From the NCBI GenBank assembly GCA_964016875.1, contig OZ024735.1, forward strand, positions 191,001 to 255,000: 64,000 bases of DNA, given 5' to 3'. Shown piece after piece: positions 1 to 9,905 of the stretch (positions are counted from its first letter, which is position 1; the number at the start of each line of letters is the position of its first letter). The notes under the pieces were generated by a model, which was not told the DNA's origin, did no database searches, and was given only the letters and a program-made list of their open reading frames with translations. A program made the position numbers and the translations under genes. Origin of the DNA: Fallopia convolvulus. Taxonomy: Eukaryota; Streptophyta; Magnoliopsida; Caryophyllales; Polygonaceae.

Positions 1-370
1 AAGGACGTTTCTCGTTCTTAGACAGATTTGTATTAAGTTTTAGTGAGAAGTGTTAGTGGTTGAGAGATACACAATAGTGAACTAGCAAGGACGCTAGGGT
101 CAGAGAAGTTTGTGGATCTGCCTTGTAATAGCACTTAGGACTCAAATCAATACAAGATCTAAGAAGAACGTGATTCAAAATCCTTCAAGCGAAGGTAGAG
201 GTTTACTCACGAAAGACTAGTTGGTCTGAGTGAGGTTCCTCTCTAAATACCGCATCCATCAGTATCTCTCTTATCCTTGTTTATTCCTGCTTGTGTTTAT
301 TATTCCGCTGCCTAAGGACGCTTCTCAGAAACGTCCTTAGAACTCATTTTTGCTAACACACGATCCAACA
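1..370 (+). repeat. Copia-1 5' LTR, right-hand 370 bp only
   Basis: It matches 19211-19579 and 60943-61312 almost base for base and ends in the same ...GATCCAACA. The rest of the LTR, including the promoter, lies left of the window. Confidence 0.95.
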
Positions 371-388
371 ATTGGTATCAGAGCCTGG
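371..388 (+). other. Copia-1 primer binding site (initiator tRNA-Met)
   Basis: ATTGGTATCAGAGCCTGG directly follows the LTR end. TGGTATCAGAGC is complementary to the 3' end of plant initiator tRNA-Met, the usual minus-strand primer of copia elements. Confidence 0.93.
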
Positions 389-418
389 ACTCTAGATTTT
401 TGTTAGCTTTGCAGGAAT

Positions 419-2614
419 ATGACGTCATCTAGAAATGACGAAGTGATGGAACAGGTTGGAAATTATTGTGGAAAGCCCCCAAAGTTGACTGACGGAAAGT
501 TTGAAAGATGGAGACAAAGATTCGAGTGTTGGATCGCAAGTCAAAATTTTCAGTGCTGGATTGTTATCACCGATGGTGACTTCAAAATCGACGCCTCCAA
601 AATCGGCAAATATAGTGAGTGGAGCCCAGACGACTGGAAGAAGATGGAAACCAATGCTCAGGCAAAGGTCTATCTTCAATGCGCTCTGTGTGAACAGGAC
701 GCTACCAGGATCAGGAACTACAAGACTGCGAAGGAGATGTGGGAAGCACTTGAGAAAATCCACATTGGATCTGCTGACATGAAGGCGGATCACCAAATGG
801 ATATCAAGCGAGAGTTCTATACCTTCACCATGAAAGATGACGAGTCCATAAAGAGCTACTCGTTCCGTTTTGGTCAAATCTGTACCAAGATGGAACAACT
901 TGGGATCACGGACGCTGAAATTTCTGACAGCATGAAAGTCCAAGTGATCATTGATGGACTCACAGGAGAATGGAACTTCGATAGGACTTCATTCAAGGAG
1001 AATCCCTCCAACAAGGGACTCCCCATGAGTGAAATCTTCGTTAAACTGAAGAAATATGATGTCCGGCGCGAAAAGGATAAATGCATCAAGGATCGCAACA
1101 TCGCTCTCCGAGTTGAAGCCGAGAAGAGAAGAGAAAGGAGTCCAAAGGAAAGCGTCCTCTCAAGCTCAGAAGATGAGGACGAGGACGATAATTTGGCTCT
1201 AATGACAAAAGCTTTCCGAAAGTTTTACAAGAAGGGAAAATTCCAAAAGAATTATTCCAGGGAGAAAGGTTCAAACAGCAAATCTTCAGACCAAGACCTG
1301 AAGGACGTTGCATGTTACAACTGTAACAGGAAAGGACACATCGCCAAGAATTGCTCTGCCCCTCAGAAGGACGACAAAGACAAAAGAAAGGGCAAGGCGT
1401 ACATTGCTACATGGGACGACATAGAGGACGATCCAGAAGGCTGGGCGTCCCCTGAGTCGTGCTTAATGGCAATAGGTGAAGGATCCTCGAGTAACACCTC
1501 AGGGTTAGACACTTCTAGATGTCCAAGTCTCTCCCAAGCCGAGATTGAAAGTTCAAGCTATATTCATCCCAGACCTCCCATAGACTATGACAACCCGGAA
1601 CCATCCTCTCGTCAGATGGACGAACAGGTACTCGATCTATCTCTTTTTGATGAAATCAAGAAATATGAGAAACCTGCGCTAGTTAAGTTCTTAACTAGAG
1701 TTCTTAAAGATAATATCAAACTTCAAGAGCATATTGATGAACTTGAAGAGGAGATAAAAGAGAGAGAGTCCTTACCCTTAGATTCTTCTAAAATCCCCCT
1801 ATTAGGAGTCCCTGAAGGTCCATGTAAGGACTGTGAAAAGCTCAGTGCAGATCTAAAACGTGCAAACGAAAAGAGTGTTAGGCTAAGGAGTGAAAACATG
1901 AAGCTATTTAAGGAAGCCAAAGAATTAGAAGTCAAGCTTAGCAAGAATCCCTTAGTTTTTCTTCCACAAGGATCTAAGGACGCTAGTACTTCCAATTCCA
2001 TGCCCATAGATCTCAAAGCTTGCGCCCCATCCAAGCTGATGTTAGCTGAACAAAAAATCGAGTACTTAGAAGCTAAAATTGAGGCTCTAGTGAATATTGA
2101 ACCCAATGTTGAGGGTAAGCCTTTTTATGCTAGTTCCCAAGCTCAAAAGATTTTCAAAAACACTTGCAAGGGTGAAGGATCAAAAGTAATTGACCCCGAA
2201 GCAATGAGGAAAAGGCATATTGTGAAGGCAAATCCTAAGTACATCACGTTTGATTATTACACTATATGTTTCAATTGCAATGGAAACGGACATACCAAAG
2301 CCAATTGTCCGAGTCCACGCAAGAAGTACTCTCTGTATGCTAACCAACCAAAGCCTCCCAAATGTAAGAACGCCCCTCGTAACAATGGTAGAAACCGTTC
2401 TGATAACTATCATAAGGACGCCAATGCACATTATGATAGTCACCAGAACAACCACTACCATAGGAACGATGGACGGAATTACCAGAGGAAGAGTTCAGGG
2501 AAGCAAACTAAGTACTCCCAGGATGTTAACATTGATGAGTACTTGCCCCAAGCAGAGTTTTATCCATGTAATGAGCCAGGTAAGGATCACCTTGCCTGGG
2601 TCGCTAAACACTAA
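419..2614 (+). CDS. gag: Copia-1 Gag polyprotein, 731 aa, long SIRE type
   Basis: This is the structural capsid/nucleocapsid protein that packages the element RNA. Residues about 20-240 form the copia gag (UBN2-like) core, followed by an acidic patch near residue 250 and a CCHC zinc knuckle CYNCNRKGHIAKNC near residue 299. A long charged, coiled-coil-like stretch follows (about 400-560), then a second knuckle CFNCNGNGHTKANC near residue 617 and an Asn/His/Arg-rich tail. Two widely spaced knuckles and this length fit SIRE-type elements. The start is the ATG just after GCAGGA, also present in Copia-4 (62018). The frame is open throughout. Pol lies in a different frame after the TAA at 2612-2614, so protease-pol would need a frameshift or other recoding, or an indel has separated the two. 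Confidence 0.92.
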   Translation: MTSSRNDEVMEQVGNYCGKPPKLTDGKFERWRQRFECWIASQNFQCWIVITDGDFKIDASKIGKYSEWSPDDWKKMETNAQAKVYLQCALCEQDATRIRNYKTAKEMWEALEKIHIGSADMKADHQMDIKREFYTFTMKDDESIKSYSFRFGQICTKMEQLGITDAEISDSMKVQVIIDGLTGEWNFDRTSFKENPSNKGLPMSEIFVKLKKYDVRREKDKCIKDRNIALRVEAEKRRERSPKESVLSSSEDEDEDDNLALMTKAFRKFYKKGKFQKNYSREKGSNSKSSDQDLKDVACYNCNRKGHIAKNCSAPQKDDKDKRKGKAYIATWDDIEDDPEGWASPESCLMAIGEGSSSNTSGLDTSRCPSLSQAEIESSSYIHPRPPIDYDNPEPSSRQMDEQVLDLSLFDEIKKYEKPALVKFLTRVLKDNIKLQEHIDELEEEIKERESLPLDSSKIPLLGVPEGPCKDCEKLSADLKRANEKSVRLRSENMKLFKEAKELEVKLSKNPLVFLPQGSKDASTSNSMPIDLKACAPSKLMLAEQKIEYLEAKIEALVNIEPNVEGKPFYASSQAQKIFKNTCKGEGSKVIDPEAMRKRHIVKANPKYITFDYYTICFNCNGNGHTKANCPSPRKKYSLYANQPKPPKCKNAPRNNGRNRSDNYHKDANAHYDSHQNNHYHRNDGRNYQRKSSGKQTKYSQDVNIDEYLPQAEFYPCNEPGKDHLAWVAKH

Positions 2615-2615
2615 C

Positions 2616-5537
2616 TTTGCATTTCAGGTGGAAGTGAGGGACTGCCCATGGGTGATCGATTCTGGAGCTTCAAATCACATGACTGGATCGAACTCCCATC
2701 TCACCTCACTTACCACAGGAAGTTCTGGAGGATCCGTATCCTTCGGAAACAAGGGCAAAGGAAGCATTCTAGGGACGGGAACGACAAGAGTTAATAAATC
2801 AACCAAGGTCGCAAATGTCAATCTTGTTGAAGACTTAGGCTTCAACTTGTTAAGTGTCTCCTAAATGTGTGATCAAGGGAACAATTTGATTACATTTGAT
2901 TCCGACAAGTGCCTAGTCGTCAACAAGGAAACAAACCAAGTTTTGCTAAGAGGGACGCGAAGAGACAACGTGTACTACCTCGACAATAGCTATGAACCAC
3001 CAACAAAGCTATGTTTAGTGATCTCCCCTGAGCTCATTGAACTGTGGCATCGAAGGGCTGTACTCAGTACCATCCTCAGACTGTTCCAACAAGATCTTGT
3101 GCGAGGACTTCCCCGAATTGATCCTGAAAAGGCCGAAGTATGCGAAGCATGCATCCAAGGGAAGCAGACGAGAAGTTCTTTCAAGCCAAAGAACGAAGTT
3201 AACACTTCGAAGCCTTTGGAACTTCTCCACATAGATCTTTGTGGACCAATGCGTACAACAAGTCAAGGAGGAAAGAGGTACATGTTTGTTATTGTCGATG
3301 ATTATTCTAGATTCACTTGGATTCTTTTTCTTGTGTCCAAATCAGATGCATTCGAGGAATTCAAAGTGTTTGTCAAGCAAGTAGAAGTTGCTCTTGGGTT
3401 GAAGCTTAAAACAATAAGATCGGACCATGGGACTAACTTTGAAAATTCTGAGTTCCATGAGTTTTGCAATGAAAGAGGCATCTCCCACAACTTCTCTGCC
3501 CCAAGGACTCCTCAACAAAATGGAGTGGTCGAACGAAAGAATAGGACGCTGGAGAATATGGTCAGAACCATGATGCTGGAGAGTGGCGTCCAGAAGTCTT
3601 TTTAGGCCGAAGCCATCTCTACAGCAGCGTACATCCTGAACAGAGCCATGATTCGTCCAATTCTACACAAGACGTCCTACGAACTTCTAAGAGGAAGAGC
3701 ACCAAACATCTCTCATCTGAGGACGTTTGGGTGTAAATGCTTCGTCCACAACAATGGAAAAGTTAATCTGGGCAAGTTTGACGCTAGAAGCGACAAAGGT
3801 GTGTTCGTTGGCTATTCTCCCCACATCAAAGCCTATAGGATTTACAACAAAAGGTTACAAAAGATTGAAGAGAGCATCCATGTCATCTTCAAAGAAGATT
3901 CCGTGTTGAGAAAGGACGCTTCAAATCTACCTCAGCGAGAAGTCCTTTTTTCAATGCCTCCAAGGGACGCAGACACGGATGATGATGAGCCATTAAGAAG
4001 AAGAAGCAAGAAGTATATTGGAAGCTCCTCCTTGCAAAATCCAAACTTTGTTCAAGGAGAAAGTAGAGATGAAGTCAGAACTGAGGAAGAACGTTCCCAA
4101 ACTTGGTCACTCAACCAAACTTGTGAAGGTGAAGTTGATGAGTCAAGTCCTCAGGGGGAACGTCAAGTCGATGATAATGGAAAAGTCTCAAGGAACAAGG
4201 CTCGTCTTGTTGCTCAAGGCTACAAACAAGAAGAGGGCGTAGATTTTGAAGAGACATTTGCTCCAGTCGCAAGAATTGAAGTTATTCGTCTCCTCATTGC
4301 CTACGCCGCTCACAAAGGGTTCAAGTTGTTTCAAATGGACGTCAAGACTGCCTTCCTCAATGGCAAACTCAAAGAGGAAGTCTACGTCCATCAACCCCCA
4401 GGTTTCGAGGACGTCAAACACCCGGATCATGTCTATCATCTTGACAGAGCGGTGTATGGACTCAAACAAGCTCCAAGAGCATGGTATGAAAGGTTTGCTC
4501 AGTTTCTTTTGAAACATGGATACACCCGTGGATCCATTGATCAAACCTTGTTCTTAAAGAAGTCTCATAAGGACGTGTTAATTGTTCAAGTATATGTTGA
4601 TGATATTATATTTGGATCAACTAACCCCGTCCTTGTAGAAAAATTCAAAGAATTGATGAGCAACGAATTCGAAATGAGTATGATTGGTGAGCTAAACTTC
4701 TTTTTGGGACTTCAAATCTCCCAATCAAGAGAAGGGACGCACATCCATCAACAAAAGTACATTCGTGAGATGCTCGAAAAATATGGAATGAATACTTCAA
4801 ATCCCATTGAGACACCCATTTCTCCCAACACTCGTTTGGACGCAGACGAGAAAGGTAAATGTGTGGAACAAAAGCTTTATCGAGGTATGATCGGTTCCTT
4901 ACTCTATCTCACGGCAAGTAGGCCGGACATAATGTTTGTTGTGTGCCTTTGTGCTCGCTTTCAAGCTAACCCAAAGGAATCACATCTCCAAGAAGTTAAG
5001 AGGATTTTCAGGTACCTCAAAGGACGTGACGATCTTTGCCTATGGTACCCAAGAAAGACGTCTATCCAACTTCATGCCTACTCAGATGCAGACTACGCTG
5101 GCAACATTGTGGATCGAAAGAGTACTTCTGGAATGGCGCAATTCTTGGGATCTTGCCTTGTCTCATGGGGATCCAAGAAGCAAAATTCCGTAGCTCTTTC
5201 CACAGCCGAGGCAGAGTACGTTGCTGCTGCATCTTGCTGCTCTCAAGTCCTTTGGATAAAATACCAACTTGAAGACTATGGTACGTCCTTTGGCCCCGTT
5301 CCAATCAAGTGTGACAACACTAGTGCTATAAACATTGCTAAAAATCATGTGCATCATTCTCGCACTAAGCATATTCACATAAGACATCATTTCTTGCGTG
5401 ATAATGTGGAAAAAGGCTTGATCTCCATGGAACATGTTAGGACAGAAGAACAAATAGCTGATATTTTCACCAAGGCACTAGACAAGCGTCCCTTCCAGCA
5501 ACTTCGATTGCTTTTGGGAATGATAACTCTTAATTAA
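2616..5537 (+). pseudogene. pol: Copia-1 Pol: protease, integrase, reverse transcriptase, RNase H, with two in-frame stops
   Basis: One frame carries everything. Protease has the active site WVIDSGASNH near 2650. Integrase keeps its acidic residues in HIDLCGPM (about 3232), IRSDHGTNF (about 3420) and PQQNGVVERKN (about 3510). Reverse transcriptase runs from about 4190 with YVDDIIFG near 4594. RNase H (SDADYAG, STAEAEY) ends at the TAA at 5537. TAA 2862-2864 sits where related proteins have Gln and TAG 3603-3605 where they have Trp. The integrase zinc finger reads LWHRRAVLST and lacks the usual second His. The start of the reverse transcriptase domain seems to have an in-frame deletion, since the stretch before NGKVSRNKARLVAQG is much shorter than usual. 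Not functional as read. Confidence 0.93.
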
Positions 5538-6305
5538 ACAAGTCCCGTTCTATTATTCTCTCCATGATTGGCTATGTTTAGTAGAAAGCATGTTGTAGGG
5601 ATTGTTTGCTTTGTCATGTCATCTTGCATAAGGACGCTAGTCTAAGGAAGGTTTCTACATTGATTTCGAACATTCATTCTTCGCTTTTCAACTCTTAAAG
5701 AGTCCTTTGATCACCAAACCCTCACTATAAGCCGAAATGATGAGGACTCTAAGCTATCCCATGGCCTAAATCTTGCAAAAGCGTTCTATGAGCTTCTAAT
5801 TTGTTATTTTACGGAACGTACTTGTAATGATTTTTTCTTCAAAAGAACCCAAGCATGATCATAAGGACGCTCTTGAGTCTTGTCTAAGGATGCAGTAAAT
5901 TGTTCTGTCCCAAGCAACGGACGCAAGAAAGCAGTTGAAAAGAGAGTGGGTGACAGTTGCCGAAATCTGTGGAAGACAGTTGGATAAAAGGTGGAAACCT
6001 TTTGAATTTTGAAAAGGAAGTTGAAAGGTTTTTTAGTTGTCCGAATTTGGAATGTTTGTGGTGCACGTGGCAGTCGAGGAAGATTTGACAGTTTTCTTGG
6101 AAGACAAGTATTGCATTGGGAACCGTCGCGGAAGAAAGTAAGTTACCACTTTACCCCCAAACCTAACCCTACCATGACCACTATAAAGTCATAGTTACTG
6201 GCCACTTTTCACTCTTTACCGCCTCCGTAAAACCTAAACACTCGCGAACTTACCTTCTTCTTCATCTCCCAAAACTTTATGCCTTCTTTGCTCCCGCTTG
6301 CATCC
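5538..6305 (+). other. Copia-1 spacer between pol and ORF3
   Basis: No coding sequence seen. The part from about 5728 is clearly related to 22257-22800 of Copia-2, so it is a conserved internal segment. It carries several GGACG motifs (for example 5632 and 5862). Confidence 0.75.
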
Positions 6306-8492
6306 ATGGCACCTAAATCCAGAAATACCAGCCAAAGGACCTTCAATCGTTCTCAGCCACCAACCACAAGATCTAAACCCATGGCTACTCAACCAAAACC
6401 CTCAACTCAAGCCAAATATCCAAAATCCAAATTCCCCTTCATTGACGCTGAAGGCTTAGACCCAGTTCTTCTGGACTGGTTAGTCTATCAGACGCGAGAT
6501 CTGTATGCCTATGTGTTGGCAGCCCAGAACCTTCCCCATCTTGCATTCTTCCAAATCAAGAACTTGGAGGTATTCATGTCTCACTGGGTCAAGGTGAGAC
6601 TTGCTGCGATGAAATGGGAAAACCCTGCTCTTCCCCATACGTCTCACCGCCACATTCTCACGGCAGAGTTGGTCAGAGACCCCTCGCACCTCATGAATCT
6701 TCTTCCCAACATCATCAAGGAGTTCATCATTGACTATGATGAGAGCCAACCAAGGAAGAAGTACCCAAGGAAGAAGCCTAAGGGATGGAAGCCAGAATCT
6801 CCTCCTCTCAAACTCATAAGGGTTGAAGTGCCCCGTTCTTCAGTTCCGAGACGGCCTCGCACTTCCTCAAAAGTGCCAGCTCTTCCTGCCCCTCCTCAAA
6901 GGGACGCAACGATCAATGGCCAAGTGAGTTCAGAGGACGATACTCCCCTCATCCGACGTCCTATCAAGAGGACGGCGTCCACTTCTGCGATGGACGCCCC
7001 AAGCTCTTCAGCTCCTCGTCTGGAGGAAGCTGCTTCAGAGGACTTCATGCTAGCCCTCACCTCCTCATGCCAAACATCTCACCCTTCATCTCCTTCAAAA
7101 CCTGACTCCTCCAACCTCCCAAACTTCCTCACCAACGCCCCACTGGACCCAGCTTTCGAAAGAGAGCTCCTACAAGGATTGGCTGCCAATGCAGAGTACT
7201 TGGCCGATCCTTTTCTCGAAGCTGTTCTGAAGGACTCCCCTCCACCCAGATCCTCTCCCCTCTCAGCGTTCGTGGATCTGTCTACGCAACCTTCTAAGGA
7301 GTTCACTGATGTGTCTCCAGATGCTTCCTTCTCCACTCCTCTCCCCGAACCACTAATCTTAGAGGTAGCACGTCCAAAGCCAAAGAAGGACGCTGCTCCC
7401 TCCAAAGATGCTCCCACTCCTTCAAAGGAAACTGCCTCGAAGGACGCTGGCGGCAACAGTGGTGATGGAGGAGGTGATCCAGATGACGATGATAACAGTG
7501 ATGGAGAAGATGTCGTTGATAGTGACGAGGACAGGGACGGTGATGACAGAGACGGAAAGGACGAGTCTGGATCGTCCAAGAACACTGTGCCCAGAGGCGT
7601 GAAGACCCACAAGATTATTCCTCCCTACATCTTCTCTGTAAAGGACGTAGAAGATGGGAAAGCAGAGGCATTTCTTGAGCTCCTCAAATTCCAAGGATGG
7701 GGAAACCTTTTTGCGAACTTCATCGTTGCCGACCCAAACTGCATTCGACAATTCTACTGCAACGTGTCCATTACTCCAACCAACGATGGAAGCTTCTATG
7801 CTGAGTGCTCCGTTCCTGATCCATGTGAGGACGAGGATGAAAGTTTAGTGGAGATTAAGGAAATTCCACTTCGCAAGAACATGAACTTGCGCAAGCCAAA
7901 GCCTGACTCATTCTCCTCTCTTCCAGCCAATGGTTTTGGCGAACTTCAGGAAACGGAAGTCTGGTCCTTCCTATACGATGGGCGTCCTCCAACCAAGTCG
8001 AAGGACAGGGTGTCTAAATGCTTACCAAGGACTGCAGCTCTGGCACATGACTTCATTGTTCGCAACGTCATTCCTCGTCAGGAGAAGAAGTCCATGGTGC
8101 AAATCGCGGACGCCATAGTGTTGTACCACTTTCTCAAGAGAAACCCAATTGATCTCCTAAAGATTATGCTACAACACATGGCTAAGTGTTCCACGTCCTC
8201 GAAAGCTGGCAAGCCTCACTCCTTCCCCTATGGTGCAGTAATCAAGAACTTCATGACCATATTCAGTGGCTATCATCCCGTCCAAGAATTCCGTTATGGG
8301 ACGCGATGGATGCCGAAGTTGATGCAATGAGTCCCGCACTCAGAGGAATTTCCATCCGTGTTAGAGGAACGCAGACGACAAGCAGAGGACACTGAGAGAA
8401 AGAGAAAAGCAGAGGAAGAAGTTGCTCAGAAAGCTGCTAAGAGGCAGAAAACACTGCAAACAAAGGATCATACTGTCACTGAGAAAGGCAAG
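6306..8492 (+). pseudogene. Copia-1 ORF3 (accessory, non-pol), N-terminal and central part; broken by Gypsy-A
   Basis: Function unknown. I start at the ATG giving MAPKSRNT because Copia-2 begins MAPKSKTQ; an upstream in-frame ATG exists at 6279. A basic N-terminus is followed by a first conserved block (to about residue 145, shared with Copia-2), a long Ser/Pro/Asp-rich linker, and a second conserved block starting FLELLKFQGWGNLF (about 7670-8310). The second block is shared with Copia-3 and resembles the domain annotated in plants as 'putative plant transposon protein'. A TGA at 8328-8330 interrupts it, but the same frame continues as a charged helix until Gypsy-A breaks it at 8492. No signal peptide or transmembrane segment is seen, so I do not call it envelope-like. 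The C-terminal end is at 17606-17846. Confidence 0.8.
8488..8492. repeat. Target site duplication GCAAG of Gypsy-A (left copy)
   Basis: GCAAG at 8488-8492 recurs at 17601-17605 on the other side of the element. Removing the element and one copy restores the Copia-1 ORF3 reading frame across the join. Confidence 0.95.
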
Positions 8493-9905
8493 TGATCGCC
8501 TCTCTCGGATTGCGAGGGTCTAGAGATACAATTTATAACCCGACCCCGTTGTAGTACGTGGTGGGTATCGAACACTCGGGAAGTCTACTCGATCGATGTG
8601 CCTAGATACTAGGAAGCTAGAAAGGAGAGCATAAAACAAAGGAAAACAAAGAAAACAGTCGGGACCGACACTGAGGTCACGTCGGGCCCGAGGTTGGCAA
8701 CAAGAGGAAGTCGGGACCGACACTGGGTAAGTCGGGCCCGAGGTAGCTGGGGATGTCGAACTCAAAGATTTTAAAAGTAGATCTTGGGCTTTTGGGTTCC
8801 TTCCCTAGTAGATTAAGGCTTTTCCACCCCAATTCAAGCAATGAGTGATGATCGGACTAGGATCGAGTGCTTTCGCCCTCGTTCCAACCACTTCTACACC
8901 TCGATCATTGGGGAAATCCCCTTCGAAGCAAGATCTTGAGATTGACACTTGTTCACTTTCGCTACTTTGCCAATCTCAAGCCTTGATTCCCAACTTTCGC
9001 AAGGAATTGTAGCTCTATGTAGAGTGGGTTCCTTAGATCAAACACTCAAGGCTATGGAATTGGGGTTTCTAGCCTAAACCTAGCTAGGGTTTTCCCCCAT
9101 AACCCAAGATCAAGGAGATCTACTCCATGTGACAAGCAAAGAAAGCAATCAAATCAAAAGGGAAAGCAATCATCATAATCAATCTCAAAACCAAGCAAAG
9201 TTTCATTCAAATCCAAAGCAATCCACAAACTCCAATCAAAGGTTTCCAAATCCACAAAATCAAAACAAAGCAAAGCTAATCTATCAACCCAATCTATCAA
9301 ATCTCCCTACCTTGGGCCGATTCTCTCTCTTCCCCTTCTCCTCTCCTTCCTCCTTGCTCTCCAAGTATCCTCTTGAGAGTTTTTGAGGGTTGGTCCCCTC
9401 CAAAATGTGGGAACCCCTAAATTAGAAGACAAGAGGGCCTTTTATAGATTAGATGAGGGGCAAAAGTGGAAGTCCACAATTTTGTGCCTTGGAGCCCAAG
9501 TAGTCCGGTGACCGACTCGGATCGACACGGAGAAACCTCGGGCCCGGCTTACTGTGCAACTCGGTCCGAGGTTGGAGACTTCAAAGTCGGGCCCGACGTG
9601 GTTGCAACTCGGTCCTGACCTCGTTCCACCTTCTTCTTTGTTGGCTTCTCTTGTTCTTCTTCATGGCTTGCTTCTCTCTTTCCCGCTTTAGCTCGGCCTT
9701 TGCTCCATGTCTCGACCCTCCTTCAAATCGATCCTTGATTCATGCCAAATTACCTACAAAACACATAAAAGGTGCTTAGTCTCCGAATCTCATAGAAATA
9801 CGGGAACTAGGCTAAAAAGGAACAAAACGCACAAGAAAAGGGGAAAAAGAAACATATTTACAAAGGAAATCACATATGAAAACACCACCAAATAGAGAGA
9901 CATCA
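8493..9905 (-). repeat. Gypsy-A 3' LTR (left copy)
   Basis: 1413 bp, near-identical to 16189-17600. On the - strand it runs TGATGTCTCT...GGCGATCA. It holds two blocks of TCGGGCCCGA/TCGGACCGA-type motifs at 8664-8762 and 9505-9628 and a TATA box at 9438-9446. Confidence 0.95.
9438..9628 (-). promoter_or_regulatory. Gypsy-A LTR core promoter with upstream motif block
   Basis: On the - strand a TATAAAAGG box (9438-9446) lies about 60 bp downstream of a block (9505-9628) with two pairs of TCGGNCCGA-like sites, including GTCGGGCCCGAC. The same layout recurs at 17133-17325 and, with different motifs, in Gypsy-B and Gypsy-C. The TATA call is by sequence only. Confidence 0.65.

Noticed and set aside
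371..388. tRNA-Met gene fragments at 371, 25108, 30192, 49517 and 61970
   Set aside because: These are primer binding sites next to LTR ends, complementary to the tRNA 3' end, not tRNA genes.
425..943. 172-codon open frame on the - strand
   Set aside because: It is the antisense of the Copia-1 gag core and recurs at 62002-62541 only because gag is conserved there.
7079..7612. 177-codon Ser-rich frame on the - strand
   Set aside because: It mirrors the acidic/Ser linker of ORF3; low complexity and no domain.
6306..8492. ORF3 as a retroviral-type envelope gene
   Set aside because: No signal peptide, transmembrane segment or Cys pattern is visible; similarity is only to other copia ORF3s.
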